Under the pieces are notes generated by a model. That model saw only the letters and a program-made list of their open reading frames with translations, searched no databases and was not told the origin of the DNA. Source: Bacteroidota bacterium (GTDB lineage: Bacteria > Bacteroidota > Bacteroidia > Chitinophagales > LD1). Taken from it: a stretch of DNA of 64,000 nt. The DNA lies in NCBI GenBank assembly GCA_018267385.1, contig JAFDYN010000023.1:1-64000 (forward strand), written 5' to 3'. This document shows positions 17,644 through 26,071 of this stretch, piece after piece; position 1 is the stretch's first letter; each line of letters starts with the position of its first letter. Position numbers and translations under genes: made by a program.

Positions 17644-18353
17644 CGCAGAGTGATAGGCAGGCATTGCTGCAGTTTGTTCTGAAAAATCTCGCTGACCTCA
17701 GCCATATCGAGTGGCCTGCCCAGTTCTTGCGCCATAGATGTCACCGCCTTGTCAGGCAGGCCGCATGGCACGATGTAGTTAAAGTATCGGAGATCGGTAT
17801 TGATATTGAGCGCTATGCCGTGCATCGTGCAGCCCCGGCTGATCTTCATGCCTACCGCACATATCTTTCGCGGTGCTATGCTGGCATCCAGCCATATACC
17901 GGGTGCTCCGTCCAGGCGAGTGGCAGTCAGGCCATAGTCGGCGAGCAATAATATTATGGTGTCTTCCAGCGCCGCTACAAAACTCGCTGGCCCCATACCC
18001 AGTATATCCAGGTCAAAGATGGGATAGACCACCAGCTGGCCCGGACCGTGATACGTAATATCCCCCCCGCGGCTGATCTGATGAAAAGCAGCGCCTACCG
18101 CCTCCGGCTTGAAAAGCATATTGGCGGGATCGCCTGATTTGCCGAGAGTGTAGGTGGGAGGGTGCTCACAGAGGAGCAGTGTATTGTGCGTAGGCCGGCC
18201 TGATGCTTTGGCGGCCAGGTTAGCTTCATAGAGCTCCTCCTGCAGCGCTAGTGTGGCGCTGTAAATTTCTCCCGGGTGTCTAATGATTCTTTCAACCTCA
18301 GCTCGAGGTCGCGCAGATACGGGAGGTATCGTATATTGGGATTTCTCAGCCAC
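17640..18353 (-). CDS. lipB: Octanoyl-(acyl carrier protein):protein N-octanoyltransferase
   Basis: LipB moves the octanoyl group from acyl carrier protein to lipoyl domains, the first step of lipoate assembly. Motifs: RGGDITYHGPGQ (95-106), the Lys of RKICAVGMKIS (K163) and the catalytic Cys of VPCGLPDKAVTS (C197). The start shown is GTG at 18353 and overlaps the upstream gene by 106 bp. The first 20 residues do not resemble other LipB proteins, but I see no ATG, GTG or TTG between there and the conserved region, so either the overlap is real or a non-canonical start is used. No lipA is nearby. Confidence 0.9.
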   Translation of the reverse strand: MAEKSQYTIPPVSARPRAEVERIIRHPGEIYSATLALQEELYEANLAAKASGRPTHNTLLLCEHPPTYTLGKSGDPANMLFKPEAVGAAFHQISRGGDITYHGPGQLVVYPIFDLDILGMGPASFVAALEDTIILLLADYGLTATRLDGAPGIWLDASIAPRKICAVGMKISRGCTMHGIALNINTDLRYFNYIVPCGLPDKAVTSMAQELGRPLDMAEVSEIFQNKLQQCLPITLR

Positions 18354-19234
18354 CAGTATATTGGACTTTCGCTATAGATCAGACCCTGATCTTTGTCCAT
18401 CCGTTTGCAATAATACTGAATAAAATGCTCGTTGAAGCGGGAGGCGGCATCTGTGAGTGTCGTCGAGTATGCTTTGCTTTCCTGCCTGGCTGACGGAGTG
18501 CCGAGATTGATATGGTCATATATACCTATCAGGTAGCGTGCCAGCGCATTTTTGTACTCTTTGTGGATCATCTCATCGGTTTCCTTGTATCTGGCCAGGC
18601 ACTGCTGTATGCTGTCTGCCAGATCGGCCGGTATCTCTACCGGCACCAGCAGGTCTGTAGCAGCAGTACGGTCACCCCATACTTTGGCGTAAAACGGAAG
18701 TGGCGGTGCGAGCTGCTGCTGGTCGCTGCCTTTGGCCACCAGATAGCTGCCAGCCAGTGGTGTATTGCCCTGATCTGAGGTGCGGTCATCTCCCGGTATC
18801 GTCTCCATCACTGTGCCGTAGTCTACGATATACAGGCTGTCATGGTTGATAGCTATCATGGTGTCACGCTGCAGATCACAGGTGAGCGCTATGAGGCTGT
18901 CGCGCTGGAGCTGGGCAGTATGCTGTGACTCCATAAAGTAAACCGGGCCAAATGTCCACCTGGTGATAAAGGCATAGCACAGTTCCATATTATTGATGCG
19001 GAGGCGGTGCTCCAGCTCATCTGCCGCGCTGCCGTACTGCTGGCCGCGCAGCGCCTTGATACGGTCCTGGTCCGTGCGCAGGCGCACGATGATGCCACGG
19101 GTATGTATATCATTGATCTGGATGCGCGCTCGTGTCAGGTCTGTTTCTACCGGTTGTTTCTCTTTATGTTTTTGGCAGAAGGCAGGGGTGCTCAGGCTGA
19201 GCAGCAGGGGCAATATCAAAAGTCGGATGTGCAT
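18248..19234 (-). CDS. Secreted protein of unknown function
   Basis: The 328-residue protein has a signal peptide (MHIRLLILPLLLSLSTPAFC) with cleavage near FCQ; the Cys at about 20 could also be a lipid-anchor site. The rest is soluble, mixed alpha/beta, rich in Asp, Arg and Gln, with no repeat or motif I recognise. The last 106 bp overlap the 5' end of lipB, so translation of the two may be coupled. The next gene upstream (coaD) starts 545 bp away on the same strand. Confidence 0.65.
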   Translation of the reverse strand: MHIRLLILPLLLSLSTPAFCQKHKEKQPVETDLTRARIQINDIHTRGIIVRLRTDQDRIKALRGQQYGSAADELEHRLRINNMELCYAFITRWTFGPVYFMESQHTAQLQRDSLIALTCDLQRDTMIAINHDSLYIVDYGTVMETIPGDDRTSDQGNTPLAGSYLVAKGSDQQQLAPPLPFYAKVWGDRTAATDLLVPVEIPADLADSIQQCLARYKETDEMIHKEYKNALARYLIGIYDHINLGTPSARQESKAYSTTLTDAASRFNEHFIQYYCKRMDKDQGLIYSESPIYWWLRNPNIRYLPYLRDLELRLKESLDTREKFTAPH

Positions 19235-19305
19235 GTCAACTAGTTAAACGTGAACATAGTGTATCTATTTCACTCAGACGGGTAGCAGGCGTATATCTGA
19301 CCCTT

Positions 19306-19779
19306 TTATGACAATTTTAGTTCTTTGGCTATCTCCTTTGGTACAAATTTGCCCACGCGGCCCTTGCCACGGATGATCTCGCGCACAATCGTAGAGGAGA
19401 CAGATGATAGCTCCGGCTTGGCCAGTATCAGGATGGTCTCGATATTGGGGAACATGGCATTATTCAAGTGCGCTATCGTCTTCTCATAGTCAAAGTCAGA
19501 CGCCGAGCGGATACCGCGCACGATGTAGTCTGCGCCACGCTCATTGCAGAAATTGACCGTCAGGCCCTCGTAGCTCTCTACGCTGATCTTCGGCTCATCC
19601 TGAAAGACTCTGCTGATCCACTCCATGCGCTTCTCCAGCGGGTAGAGCGACTGCTTCTGAGAGTTGGTGCCTATAGCTACGATGATGTGATCAAATAGCG
19701 GCACCGCGCGCCTCACGATGTCTACATGGCCGGAGGTGATGGGATCAAAGGAGCCGGGGAAGATGGCGATCTTTTTCAT
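19306..19779 (-). CDS. coaD: Phosphopantetheine adenylyltransferase
   Basis: CoaD transfers AMP from ATP to 4'-phosphopantetheine, the penultimate step of coenzyme A synthesis. The start at 19779 gives 157 residues beginning MKKIAIFPGSFDPITSGHVD, the usual CoaD N-terminus; an in-frame upstream start would add 26 residues. The nucleotidyltransferase motif is TSGH (15-18), and the C-terminal SSVSSTIVREI matches the family ISSTLVRE signature. VRGIRSASDFDYE is also typical. A near-match -7 box (TATATTTA, 19805-19812) lies upstream. Confidence 0.96.
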   Translation of the reverse strand: MKKIAIFPGSFDPITSGHVDIVRRAVPLFDHIIVAIGTNSQKQSLYPLEKRMEWISRVFQDEPKISVESYEGLTVNFCNERGADYIVRGIRSASDFDYEKTIAHLNNAMFPNIETILILAKPELSSVSSTIVREIIRGKGRVGKFVPKEIAKELKLS

Positions 19780-19863
19780 GCTGTGAAGATGAATTAATGG
19801 TGGGTAAATATAACAGACTTGTGGGGAATGCAGACCAGATGAAAATTGATCTTGCAAATCAAC

Positions 19864-20442
19864 TCAATACTCCAGCTTCATATACCCCTTGATCACCGGG
19901 TCGAGGATGGATTCGCGTCCACCTGCGTTTGAAGTGAGCACGATATAGTAGTCGTCCAGGCTCTGCTGCACATCCAGATGATCGTCTACGTCTACGCCTA
20001 GTTTCATTCTGTCATCCACATGAGGGCGTGCATCTGCAGCAAAGTCCCTGTCCATCTCTGTGGCAAAGGGATCTGCCAGTGCGCGTTTCTTCAGGTCATT
20101 AGGATCATCCAGCACCAGCAGGATAGACTTGTGGTACTCCTGGAAGACGCCGTGCCTGTAGCCGCCCAGATTGACATAGTATAGTTTGCGGCCATTGTTA
20201 GATTTTGCGGCATCGCGGTCACGCACTACAGATACAGCATAGCCATCGGCCTGTGTGATCTCAGAATAGCAGTCTATATGTACCAGGACTGACTTTGGTA
20301 AAGGGATAGAGGAGCGCAGCTCAGCCAAAAATGCAGGGTCTTCTATATTCTTTCCCACGCGGAATACCACATCGTGCTGCTCAGTATTAAATCCTTTAGG
20401 CCGGTAGCCTATGAGGATCATGTATAGCTTCAGGTCACTCAT
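19864..20442 (-). CDS. DUF1543-type protein
   Basis: The 192-residue cytoplasmic protein starts MSDLKLYMILIGYRPKGFNT, closely matching the DUF1543 opening (KLFMxLLGxRPxGRxTEQHD), followed by QHDVVFRVG. Families of this type are widespread in Bacteroidota with no known activity. The sequence is rich in Asp and Arg and ends in short beta-type segments. It lies between rsmD and coaD on the same strand with 84 bp to coaD and 53 bp to rsmD, so it may belong to the same transcript. Confidence 0.75.
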   Translation of the reverse strand: MSDLKLYMILIGYRPKGFNTEQHDVVFRVGKNIEDPAFLAELRSSIPLPKSVLVHIDCYSEITQADGYAVSVVRDRDAAKSNNGRKLYYVNLGGYRHGVFQEYHKSILLVLDDPNDLKKRALADPFATEMDRDFAADARPHVDDRMKLGVDVDDHLDVQQSLDDYYIVLTSNAGGRESILDPVIKGYMKLEY

Positions 20443-20466
20443 TCTGAGGATTGTATTTTGTATTAA

Positions 20467-20485
20467 CCCTCTCCTTCGGAGAGGG
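20467..20485. repeat. Hairpin of REP-like intergenic repeat
   Basis: CCCTCTCC and GGAGAGGG form an 8-bp stem around TTC, followed by CAGGGTGAGG. This layout is found as a dispersed intergenic repeat in many bacteria. There is no T-run on either strand, so it is not a standard terminator. Confidence 0.5.
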
Positions 20486-20495
20486 CAGGGTGAGG

Positions 20496-21053
20496 TCAGT
20501 CTTCAGATTTCTCCTTGCCCGCATTGGTAAAAATCGCAAACGTAGTAGTGCCATAGGTCTTGCTCTTGACGAAGTGCGGGTGCTTCTCAAAGTTATGGTC
20601 AGGATTATGCTCGAGTATGAACCAGCCCTCGCCATCTATGAGGTCATAGCTGAAAAGGATATCCGGTATATCGCCGAGGTTGGGCAGCGGATAGGGCGGA
20701 CCGGCGAATATCACGTCATACTTCTCGCGGCAGCTCTCCATGTATTTGAAAACATCCATCTGCATCACCTTGATGCCTGTGAAGCCAAACTCCTGCGCAG
20801 TTTTTTTGATAAAATTGGCGCACTTAGGGAAGATCTCTACCGTGGTGATATCGGTCGTGCCGCGAGAGGAGAACTCATAGCTGATGCTACCTGTGCCGCC
20901 AAAGAGGTCGAGCACTTTGATATTGTCAAAGTTGAAACTGTTATTGATCATATTGAACAGGCCTTCTTTGGCCATGTCCGTAGTAGGTCGCGTAGGTATA
21001 TTGGACGGCGGGTGAAACTGCCGCGCTTTGTATTCTCCTCCTATGATGCGCAT
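20496..21053 (-). CDS. rsmD: RsmD-like 16S rRNA (guanine966-N2) methyltransferase with altered catalytic motif
   Basis: This 185-residue Rossmann methyltransferase starts MRIIGGEYKARQF and carries RPTTDMAKEGLFNMI, the RsmD-specific N-terminal segment, then the SAM motif VLDLFGGTGSISYE (47-60). RsmD methylates G966 of 16S rRNA. The catalytic motif, normally (D/N)PPY, reads AGPPYP with Gly at position 118 (codon GGT; Asp would be GAT). That change could weaken catalysis or shift specificity; a sequencing error is also possible. It lies 3 bp downstream of the DUF3822 gene, an arrangement I expect in Bacteroidota. Confidence 0.88.
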   Translation of the reverse strand: MRIIGGEYKARQFHPPSNIPTRPTTDMAKEGLFNMINNSFNFDNIKVLDLFGGTGSISYEFSSRGTTDITTVEIFPKCANFIKKTAQEFGFTGIKVMQMDVFKYMESCREKYDVIFAGPPYPLPNLGDIPDILFSYDLIDGEGWFILEHNPDHNFEKHPHFVKSKTYGTTTFAIFTNAGKEKSED

Positions 21054-21056
21054 GGA

Positions 21057-21872
21057 TTACAGATTGTATAGTGGATAGTTGAAGTGCATAGGGTATCCCT
21101 CAAAGGCTGCGCTGAAAGTTCTGTCAGCAGGCTCTTTAGCAAAAGTAACGGACCGGAAGTAGCGCGTGGTCATATCATAGAGCTGCGAGTCCTGGCTCAC
21201 CTCGCCCATGAGCATGGCTCGTGTCTCAGCCCGGTTGATACCCATCTCGTCTGCTACGAGCAGCACAAAGTAGATATAGTCCTGCGTGGAGCGGTACTCA
21301 TACTGATTGTAGATGCGCAGCGCGCCTGATGCGTCAAAGTAAACGACCTCTATACGCCCCGCGCTTACATTTATAAAGAGGTTTTGAGACTCTGTCTGGC
21401 CGGTGCGGCGCAGCGTCTCGATCAGCACTGCGCCGGAGTGGTAGTGCAGCGCAGTAGGGTATTTGCTGCGCAGCAGTTGTGCGATTGCTTCCACCTTTTC
21501 AAAGACGAAACGCGCCTCGCCACCCATGATCTCATTGACCCCGGCAGTATCATCTGTTTCCTCCTCCTCATAGAATATGGTCGGCACGATCTCAAAGCCA
21601 CCTGACCACAGGATGTACACGAGGGAAAAATCTTTATTCAGGAAAGCATCCTTATCCAGTATGATCTCCAGCTGCCCGCGCAGCTCTGCATCAGAGGTCA
21701 CAGACTGGAGCGCATACTCACCATAGTAAACGGTGCTATCTCCCTGCGAGATGAAGTAGCGTATATGGCTGTGATCTATACTGAGCTTGAGATGCTCAGT
21801 ACCATCGCCGCGCACATCTGCAGGGTCGCCTATCGCATTGAAGAAGTTTCTGGTATGTGCGGCTGTGCTCAC
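21057..21872 (-). CDS. DUF3822 family protein
   Basis: The start is taken at GTG 21872 (VSTAAHTRNFF), giving 271 residues. An upstream ATG at 21932 would read 20 residues of non-conserved sequence through a perfect -7 box at 21877-21884. The protein has the DUF3822 pattern: LSIDHSHIRYFI near residue 30, FSLVYILWSGGFEIVPTIFY, and later VSAGRIEVVYFD and YEYRSTQDYIYFVLL. The fold is predicted to be actin/ASKHA-like. It lies 3 bp upstream of rsmD, so the pair is translationally linked. The biochemical role is unknown. Confidence 0.8.
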   Translation of the reverse strand: MSTAAHTRNFFNAIGDPADVRGDGTEHLKLSIDHSHIRYFISQGDSTVYYGEYALQSVTSDAELRGQLEIILDKDAFLNKDFSLVYILWSGGFEIVPTIFYEEEETDDTAGVNEIMGGEARFVFEKVEAIAQLLRSKYPTALHYHSGAVLIETLRRTGQTESQNLFINVSAGRIEVVYFDASGALRIYNQYEYRSTQDYIYFVLLVADEMGINRAETRAMLMGEVSQDSQLYDMTTRYFRSVTFAKEPADRTFSAAFEGYPMHFNYPLYNL

Positions 21873-21876
21873 GGGG

Positions 21877-21884
21877 CAAATATA
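21877..21884 (-). promoter_or_regulatory. -7 element of the DUF3822-rsmD operon
   Basis: On the minus strand this reads TATATTTG, a perfect TAnnTTTG, ending 5 bp before the GTG start at 21872. The transcript would be essentially leaderless. Confidence 0.5.
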
Positions 21885-22027
21885 GGAAAACGGGTGGCAG
21901 TTGGCAGGTGATTGGTGGCAGGTGGCTGGCATATATGGCTACAGAAGGAAATAGCCCGGTATAATGTATTTCCCGCCAACAGCCAACTAACACCCGCCAC
22001 CAGTAAACCCGCCAACCAAAAAATCGC

Positions 22028-22035
22028 TACGTTTG
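22028..22035 (+). promoter_or_regulatory. -7 element of the thioesterase gene
   Basis: TACGTTTG (TAnnTTTG) ends 5 bp before ATG 22041, in the context TACGTTTGCGGCCATG. Transcription should start at or next to the start codon. Confidence 0.5.
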
Positions 22036-22040
22036 CGGCC

Positions 22041-22496
22041 ATGACACCACGTAGCAGCCGCTGGCGCGAGTACCTTCAGCTCAAGATAGACCGCAATAAA
22101 TTTTGTGCAGCAGTAGGCCTTCACTTTACCAATCTGCAGCCGGGCCTGATAGAGGCGGAGCTGGAGATGAAGGAAATGCTGGAGCAGCAAAATGGCTATC
22201 TGCATGGTGGTGTGACCTCCGCAGTTTGCGATATGGTGGCAGGCTATGCAGCCTACTCGATGGTAGAGGAGGGGCAGCAGGTCTTTACAGTAGAGTGCAA
22301 GGTGAGCTACTACAATCCCGGTATCTCTGATCGCTTTTATGCTACGGGCTGGGTCGAGAAGGCCGGCAAGCGGTTTCACTTTTGCGAGAGCGAGATATAC
22401 TATATGAAGGGAGAGGAGAAGGTGACAGTAGCCAAGAGCTCCACCACTATGGCCGTGATAGAGGCCGGCGCGATCAAGGATAAGCATGATAAATAA
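22041..22496 (+). CDS. PaaI-type hotdog-fold thioesterase
   Basis: The start at 22041 (MTPRSSRWREYLQ) gives 151 residues, normal for this family; an in-frame start at 21912 would read through intergenic repeat sequence. The hotdog signature GYLHGGVTSAVCDMVAGYAA contains the HGG motif of PaaI/acyl-CoA thioesterases, and FTVECKVSYYNPG is the following strand. It probably hydrolyses acyl-CoA or aryl-CoA thioesters. It is transcribed divergently from the DUF3822-rsmD pair. Confidence 0.85.
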   Translation: MTPRSSRWREYLQLKIDRNKFCAAVGLHFTNLQPGLIEAELEMKEMLEQQNGYLHGGVTSAVCDMVAGYAAYSMVEEGQQVFTVECKVSYYNPGISDRFYATGWVEKAGKRFHFCESEIYYMKGEEKVTVAKSSTTMAVIEAGAIKDKHDK

Positions 22497-22673
22497 CAGG
22501 CTGCATTATTAAAAAGTATTCCTCTCCGCCACTCTGCCTCTGCGGTCATAAATGTATTTCCCGACATCTCCCCAATATAAAGCTCTCTCTATCGTTTGAT
22601 AAATTGGTACAGTATTAGTACACAGATATTGAAATAGTTAAGCTATGTTAGCTATGTGAACGAATGATAGTGC

Positions 22674-24020
22674 ATGTCCCAGCTGAAAGCTACATACCGT
22701 GAGATCTGGCATATAGCCTACCCCCTGATACTCGGCAATCTGGTCTATACCCTGATCGGTATATGCGATACGGCCTTTATGGGCAAGATACCCGACATGC
22801 ACCTGGCCCAGGTGGCGCAGGCTGCCATCGGCCCCAGTAGTATTTTCTACTCTGTGCTTTTTATGATCGGCTTTGCCTATACGCGCGGCACACAGATACT
22901 GATAGCCCGCAAAATGGGAGAGGGCAAGCCCCGCGAGGTGGGGGAGATAGCAGACAATGCGATCGCGGTGATGCTCGCTTCATCGCTCATACTCTTCATA
23001 CTGGTGCAGGTATTTGCCACGCACCTGCTGCACTGGATGATGCACGATGAGGAGGTAGTGGCAGCCAGCGAGACCTTCCTGCGTTATCGTATCTGGGGCA
23101 TCATGGCCAGTTTTACCAGTTGTGTATTCATCTCCTTTTACTCAGGTATAGGGCGCACACGTATCCTCACGGCGTCCATTGGGCTCATGGTCGTTATCAA
23201 TATCATCCTGAACTACCTGCTGGTCTATGGCAAGCTCGGCCTCCCCGCTATGGGTATAGGCGGCTCGGGACTGGCATCGTCTATAGCAGAGTGGCTCTCA
23301 GTGGTGATACTCGTGATCGGGGTCTTCTTCCGCCAGAGGCGGCGTGATTTCAATCTGTTTAATATCCGCCGGGTAGACTTTCCGCTGGTGGGTAGTATGA
23401 CCAAAGTAGCAGTGCCGCTGGTGATCCAGTCTGCTATAGCCAATGGCGCCTGGTTCATCCTTTTTACTTTCATAGAAAAAATGGGACAGGACAAGCTGGC
23501 CATCTCCAGTATCCTGCGCCAGCTTATCATATTCGTAGGCGTGCCGGTATGGGCGCTGGGCTCTGTGACCAATACGGTAGTGAGCAATCTCTCCGCTCAA
23601 AATGACCTCGATGAGATCAAGGTGGCCATCCATCGGATCAGCATCATCAGCATAGGGCTCGTGGCGGCGCAGTGCCTGCTGCTGGCCATCATGCCGCGTG
23701 ATATCCTCTACATCTTTACCAATAGTAAAGAGCTGATAGAGCAGTCTGTGCCTATCCTCTGGATCGTGATCGTGGCGCTGCTTATGATGTCATTCACTGT
23801 GATCTTTTTCAATGGGGTCGTATCAGTAGGGGAGACCACACATGAGGCGCTGTATATAGAGATACTGGCCGTGATCGTTTACTTCGGCTACTTCTACGGC
23901 CTCTTCCATATAGAGGATGTCAAGCTCTCCTGGATATGGACCGCAGAGTGGATCTACTGGCTGGTCATGCTGGCGGGCAGCATCTTTATGCTGAAGCACA
24001 AGAAGGTGCATCTGTTTTAA
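22674..24020 (+). CDS. MATE family multidrug/metabolite exporter
   Basis: The 448-residue protein has about twelve hydrophobic segments in two halves of six. N-terminal IAYPLILGNLVYTLIGICDTAFMG matches the MATE signature region (xPlxxxxxxxxxxxxxDtxxvG), and the segment MVVINIILNYLLVYGKLGLPAMGIGGSG is the conserved MATE loop after helix 5. These proteins export organic cations or metabolites using Na+ or H+ gradients. The gene stands 105 bp upstream of ftsE on the same strand. Substrate unknown. Confidence 0.93.
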   Translation: MSQLKATYREIWHIAYPLILGNLVYTLIGICDTAFMGKIPDMHLAQVAQAAIGPSSIFYSVLFMIGFAYTRGTQILIARKMGEGKPREVGEIADNAIAVMLASSLILFILVQVFATHLLHWMMHDEEVVAASETFLRYRIWGIMASFTSCVFISFYSGIGRTRILTASIGLMVVINIILNYLLVYGKLGLPAMGIGGSGLASSIAEWLSVVILVIGVFFRQRRRDFNLFNIRRVDFPLVGSMTKVAVPLVIQSAIANGAWFILFTFIEKMGQDKLAISSILRQLIIFVGVPVWALGSVTNTVVSNLSAQNDLDEIKVAIHRISIISIGLVAAQCLLLAIMPRDILYIFTNSKELIEQSVPILWIVIVALLMMSFTVIFFNGVVSVGETTHEALYIEILAVIVYFGYFYGLFHIEDVKLSWIWTAEWIYWLVMLAGSIFMLKHKKVHLF

Positions 24021-24125
24021 GAGCCTTTGCAGCATTTCACAGACACCTGTGTATTACTATACCCGGCCTATACGGCCTGACCATACATGATTTGATATTT
24101 TCACATCAGCATAATAGCACCTATA

Positions 24126-24815
24126 GTGGCCGAAGTCATCATCAGATACAATCACGTAGACATCCATCAGAGCTCGGGGCTCATCCTCAGTGATGTGACC
24201 TTTGAGATCGAGAAGGGCGAGTTCGTGTACCTGATAGGCAAGACAGGCAGCGGCAAGACCAGCCTGCTCAAGACGCTCTATGCCGATGTACCTGTCAAGA
24301 CAGGCGAGGCAACGATCTGCGGCTTTGATATGACCAATATCAGGAAGCGCGATATACCACTGCTGCGCAGAAAGCTGGGTATCGTCTTTCAGGATTTCCA
24401 ACTGCTCAATGACCGCACGGTGGCGCAAAACCTGGAGTTTGTGCTGCGCGCTACCGGCTGGGAAAACAAAGACACCATAGCCGCACGTATAGATGAGGTG
24501 ATGACCGAGGTGGGCGTGCCGGACAAAGGTGGCAAGATGCCCTATCAGCTCTCCGGTGGTGAGCAGCAGCGTGTGGTCATAGCCCGCGCGCTGATGAATA
24601 ACCCTCCCGTGATCATAGCCGATGAGCCTACTGCCAACCTCGACCCTGAGACCGCAGCAGATATCATGAACCTCCTGATCCGTATCAACCGCGAGCATGA
24701 TACCGCTATCCTCATGGCCACGCACAACTATCAGGTGATAGAGCGCTACCCTGCCAAGATATTCAACTGCCAGAATGGGGCCATCATGGTAGAAAGGGGC
24801 ATCGTCCTGAAATAG
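24126..24815 (+). CDS. ftsE: Cell-division ABC ATPase FtsE
   Basis: This 229-residue ABC ATPase starts at GTG 24126. It shows Walker A GKTGSGKT (38-45), Q-loop VFQDFQLL, signature LSGGEQQR (142-149), Walker B VIIADEPT (162-169) and the H-loop ATHNYQ. The sequence GKTGSGKTSLLKTLY and the closing VERYPAKIFN-like segment fit FtsE of Bacteroidota rather than LolD. FtsE works with FtsX to control peptidoglycan hydrolases at the septum. No ftsX is adjacent, as usual in this phylum. Confidence 0.88.
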   Translation: MAEVIIRYNHVDIHQSSGLILSDVTFEIEKGEFVYLIGKTGSGKTSLLKTLYADVPVKTGEATICGFDMTNIRKRDIPLLRRKLGIVFQDFQLLNDRTVAQNLEFVLRATGWENKDTIAARIDEVMTEVGVPDKGGKMPYQLSGGEQQRVVIARALMNNPPVIIADEPTANLDPETAADIMNLLIRINREHDTAILMATHNYQVIERYPAKIFNCQNGAIMVERGIVLK

Positions 24816-24820
24816 ACTCT

Positions 24821-25384
24821 TCAGGGGCTGTTATCCATAAAAATTAACCTGAACAGTGTATTTTTGTAGAACATCATCAACCATGATGGTGGGTCAGATA
24901 AATTGCTATCTCTAGTATCACATATTTCTATAGCAGTGACATAGAGGCGCTGCCCGGCGAATGCGATGTTATATCCTTCCGTATCCACCCGGCATACCTG
25001 AAACTTTTTCAGAACATAATCAGCCGTGGTCTGGAAGTTGAGCGTGATATTATCAATAGAGACATAAAATTCGGGCTTGTTTTTTGAGAAATTAATTTGG
25101 GCCAGACGAAAACACTTTAACCTCTCATCATACGAGAAATCTGCCTCAGGGTAGCTGGCTACCGGAGGAAGTGTGACTATACCTATATCGTTAGAATAAG
25201 TGGTAGGATTGTAAATGCTATCAGGCCGGCCCAGCAGGGAATCTATTTCACCTAAGCTATAGAATAAAGATGATGAAGATATTTTGCCATAAAGCCTCAC
25301 CTTTTCCTGGCAACCTATCAGGTTCTCCTGCGCTATAACAGATGTAGCGGCAACCATAAAAAGGGAAAGAGAGATGATCTTCAT
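24821..25384 (-). CDS. Secreted protein of unknown function
   Basis: The 187-residue protein has a signal peptide (MKIISLSLFMVAATSVIAQ). The mature part has four cysteines (in IGCQE, LKCFR, QVCRV and EICDT), is beta-rich by appearance, and has no known motif. Its ATG overlaps the stop of the upstream acyltransferase-like gene by 4 bp. The region is less GC-rich than its neighbours. Function cannot be assigned. Confidence 0.65.
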   Translation of the reverse strand: MKIISLSLFMVAATSVIAQENLIGCQEKVRLYGKISSSSLFYSLGEIDSLLGRPDSIYNPTTYSNDIGIVTLPPVASYPEADFSYDERLKCFRLAQINFSKNKPEFYVSIDNITLNFQTTADYVLKKFQVCRVDTEGYNIAFAGQRLYVTAIEICDTRDSNLSDPPSWLMMFYKNTLFRLIFMDNSP

Positions 25385-26052
25385 TGGGTCTGTTGGTTTA
25401 TCAGGTCCAATCTCTTTACGATGCTATTTGGCATTAGTAAGGTGCCAGGAGAGAGTACGGCATTAGCTCCTATACGGGAATAGTCACCTACCACAGCTCC
25501 AAACTTCGTCACTCCCGTTGCTATGCGCTGCTGATTATACTTTACCGATATGGCCTTGTCCACCCGTTCGTTAAAGTGATTGGCTATCACAGCGCCGGCC
25601 TCCATATTGACATTGGCTCCGATGATGCTATCACCTATGTAGTTGAAATGCGCCGCAGTGCTGTGAGACAGGATGATGCTGGATTTCACCTCGCAGCCGG
25701 GGCCTATGGTCACACGCTCTTCCAGCCAGGCACCACCACGCAGGTAGGCATGCGCCGCTATGAGGCAGTGCGGCCCTATGATCGCCGGCCCCTTGATCAC
25801 AGCACCTGCTTCTATCATAGCCGAGTGGTGCACGGCTATATTGCCCTTCACCTCGTAGTCGCTGCTCAGGGCAGATAGCATTGTCTCTATCAGCGCAGGT
25901 AGCTCTGTTGTGATCTCCCATGGTGCTTTGCCCTGCGGGAAAGCTGCCGGCAGCGCCGTGAAAGCTGCGATACTGAATGGTACGGTCATGATACCGCAAG
26001 GTAGGAATACTTTTCCTGCCGCTGGATTTTTTGGCATCTTTGTCATACTCAC
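25381..26052 (-). CDS. Left-handed beta-helix (hexapeptide) acyltransferase-like protein
   Basis: The 223-residue protein has hexapeptide repeats from about residue 70 to 205 (IAVHHSAMIEAGAVIKGPAIIG, then VTIGPGCEVKSSIILSHSTAAHFNYIGDSIIG), as in the acetyltransferase half of GlmU and related sugar-nucleotide enzymes. The preceding segment APWEITTELPALIETML is conserved in lone LbH proteins of Bacteroidota. A GlmU-type uridylyltransferase domain is missing. An internal ATG at 25989 (MTVPFSIAAF) may be the true start. It is divergent from the phosphatase gene, 19 bp away, and overlaps the next gene by 4 bp. Confidence 0.8.
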   Translation of the reverse strand: MSMTKMPKNPAAGKVFLPCGIMTVPFSIAAFTALPAAFPQGKAPWEITTELPALIETMLSALSSDYEVKGNIAVHHSAMIEAGAVIKGPAIIGPHCLIAAHAYLRGGAWLEERVTIGPGCEVKSSIILSHSTAAHFNYIGDSIIGANVNMEAGAVIANHFNERVDKAISVKYNQQRIATGVTKFGAVVGDYSRIGANAVLSPGTLLMPNSIVKRLDLINQQTQ

Positions 26053-26071
26053 TCAAACTCTTTTTCTCTAT

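Noticed and set aside
20467-20485. Terminator
   Set aside because: The hairpin has no T-run on either strand; REP-like repeat is a better label.
25910-26071. 5' extension of the PhoD-like gene
   Set aside because: The upstream 54 codons lie over the divergent acyltransferase-like gene, while ATG 26072 begins a clear signal peptide.
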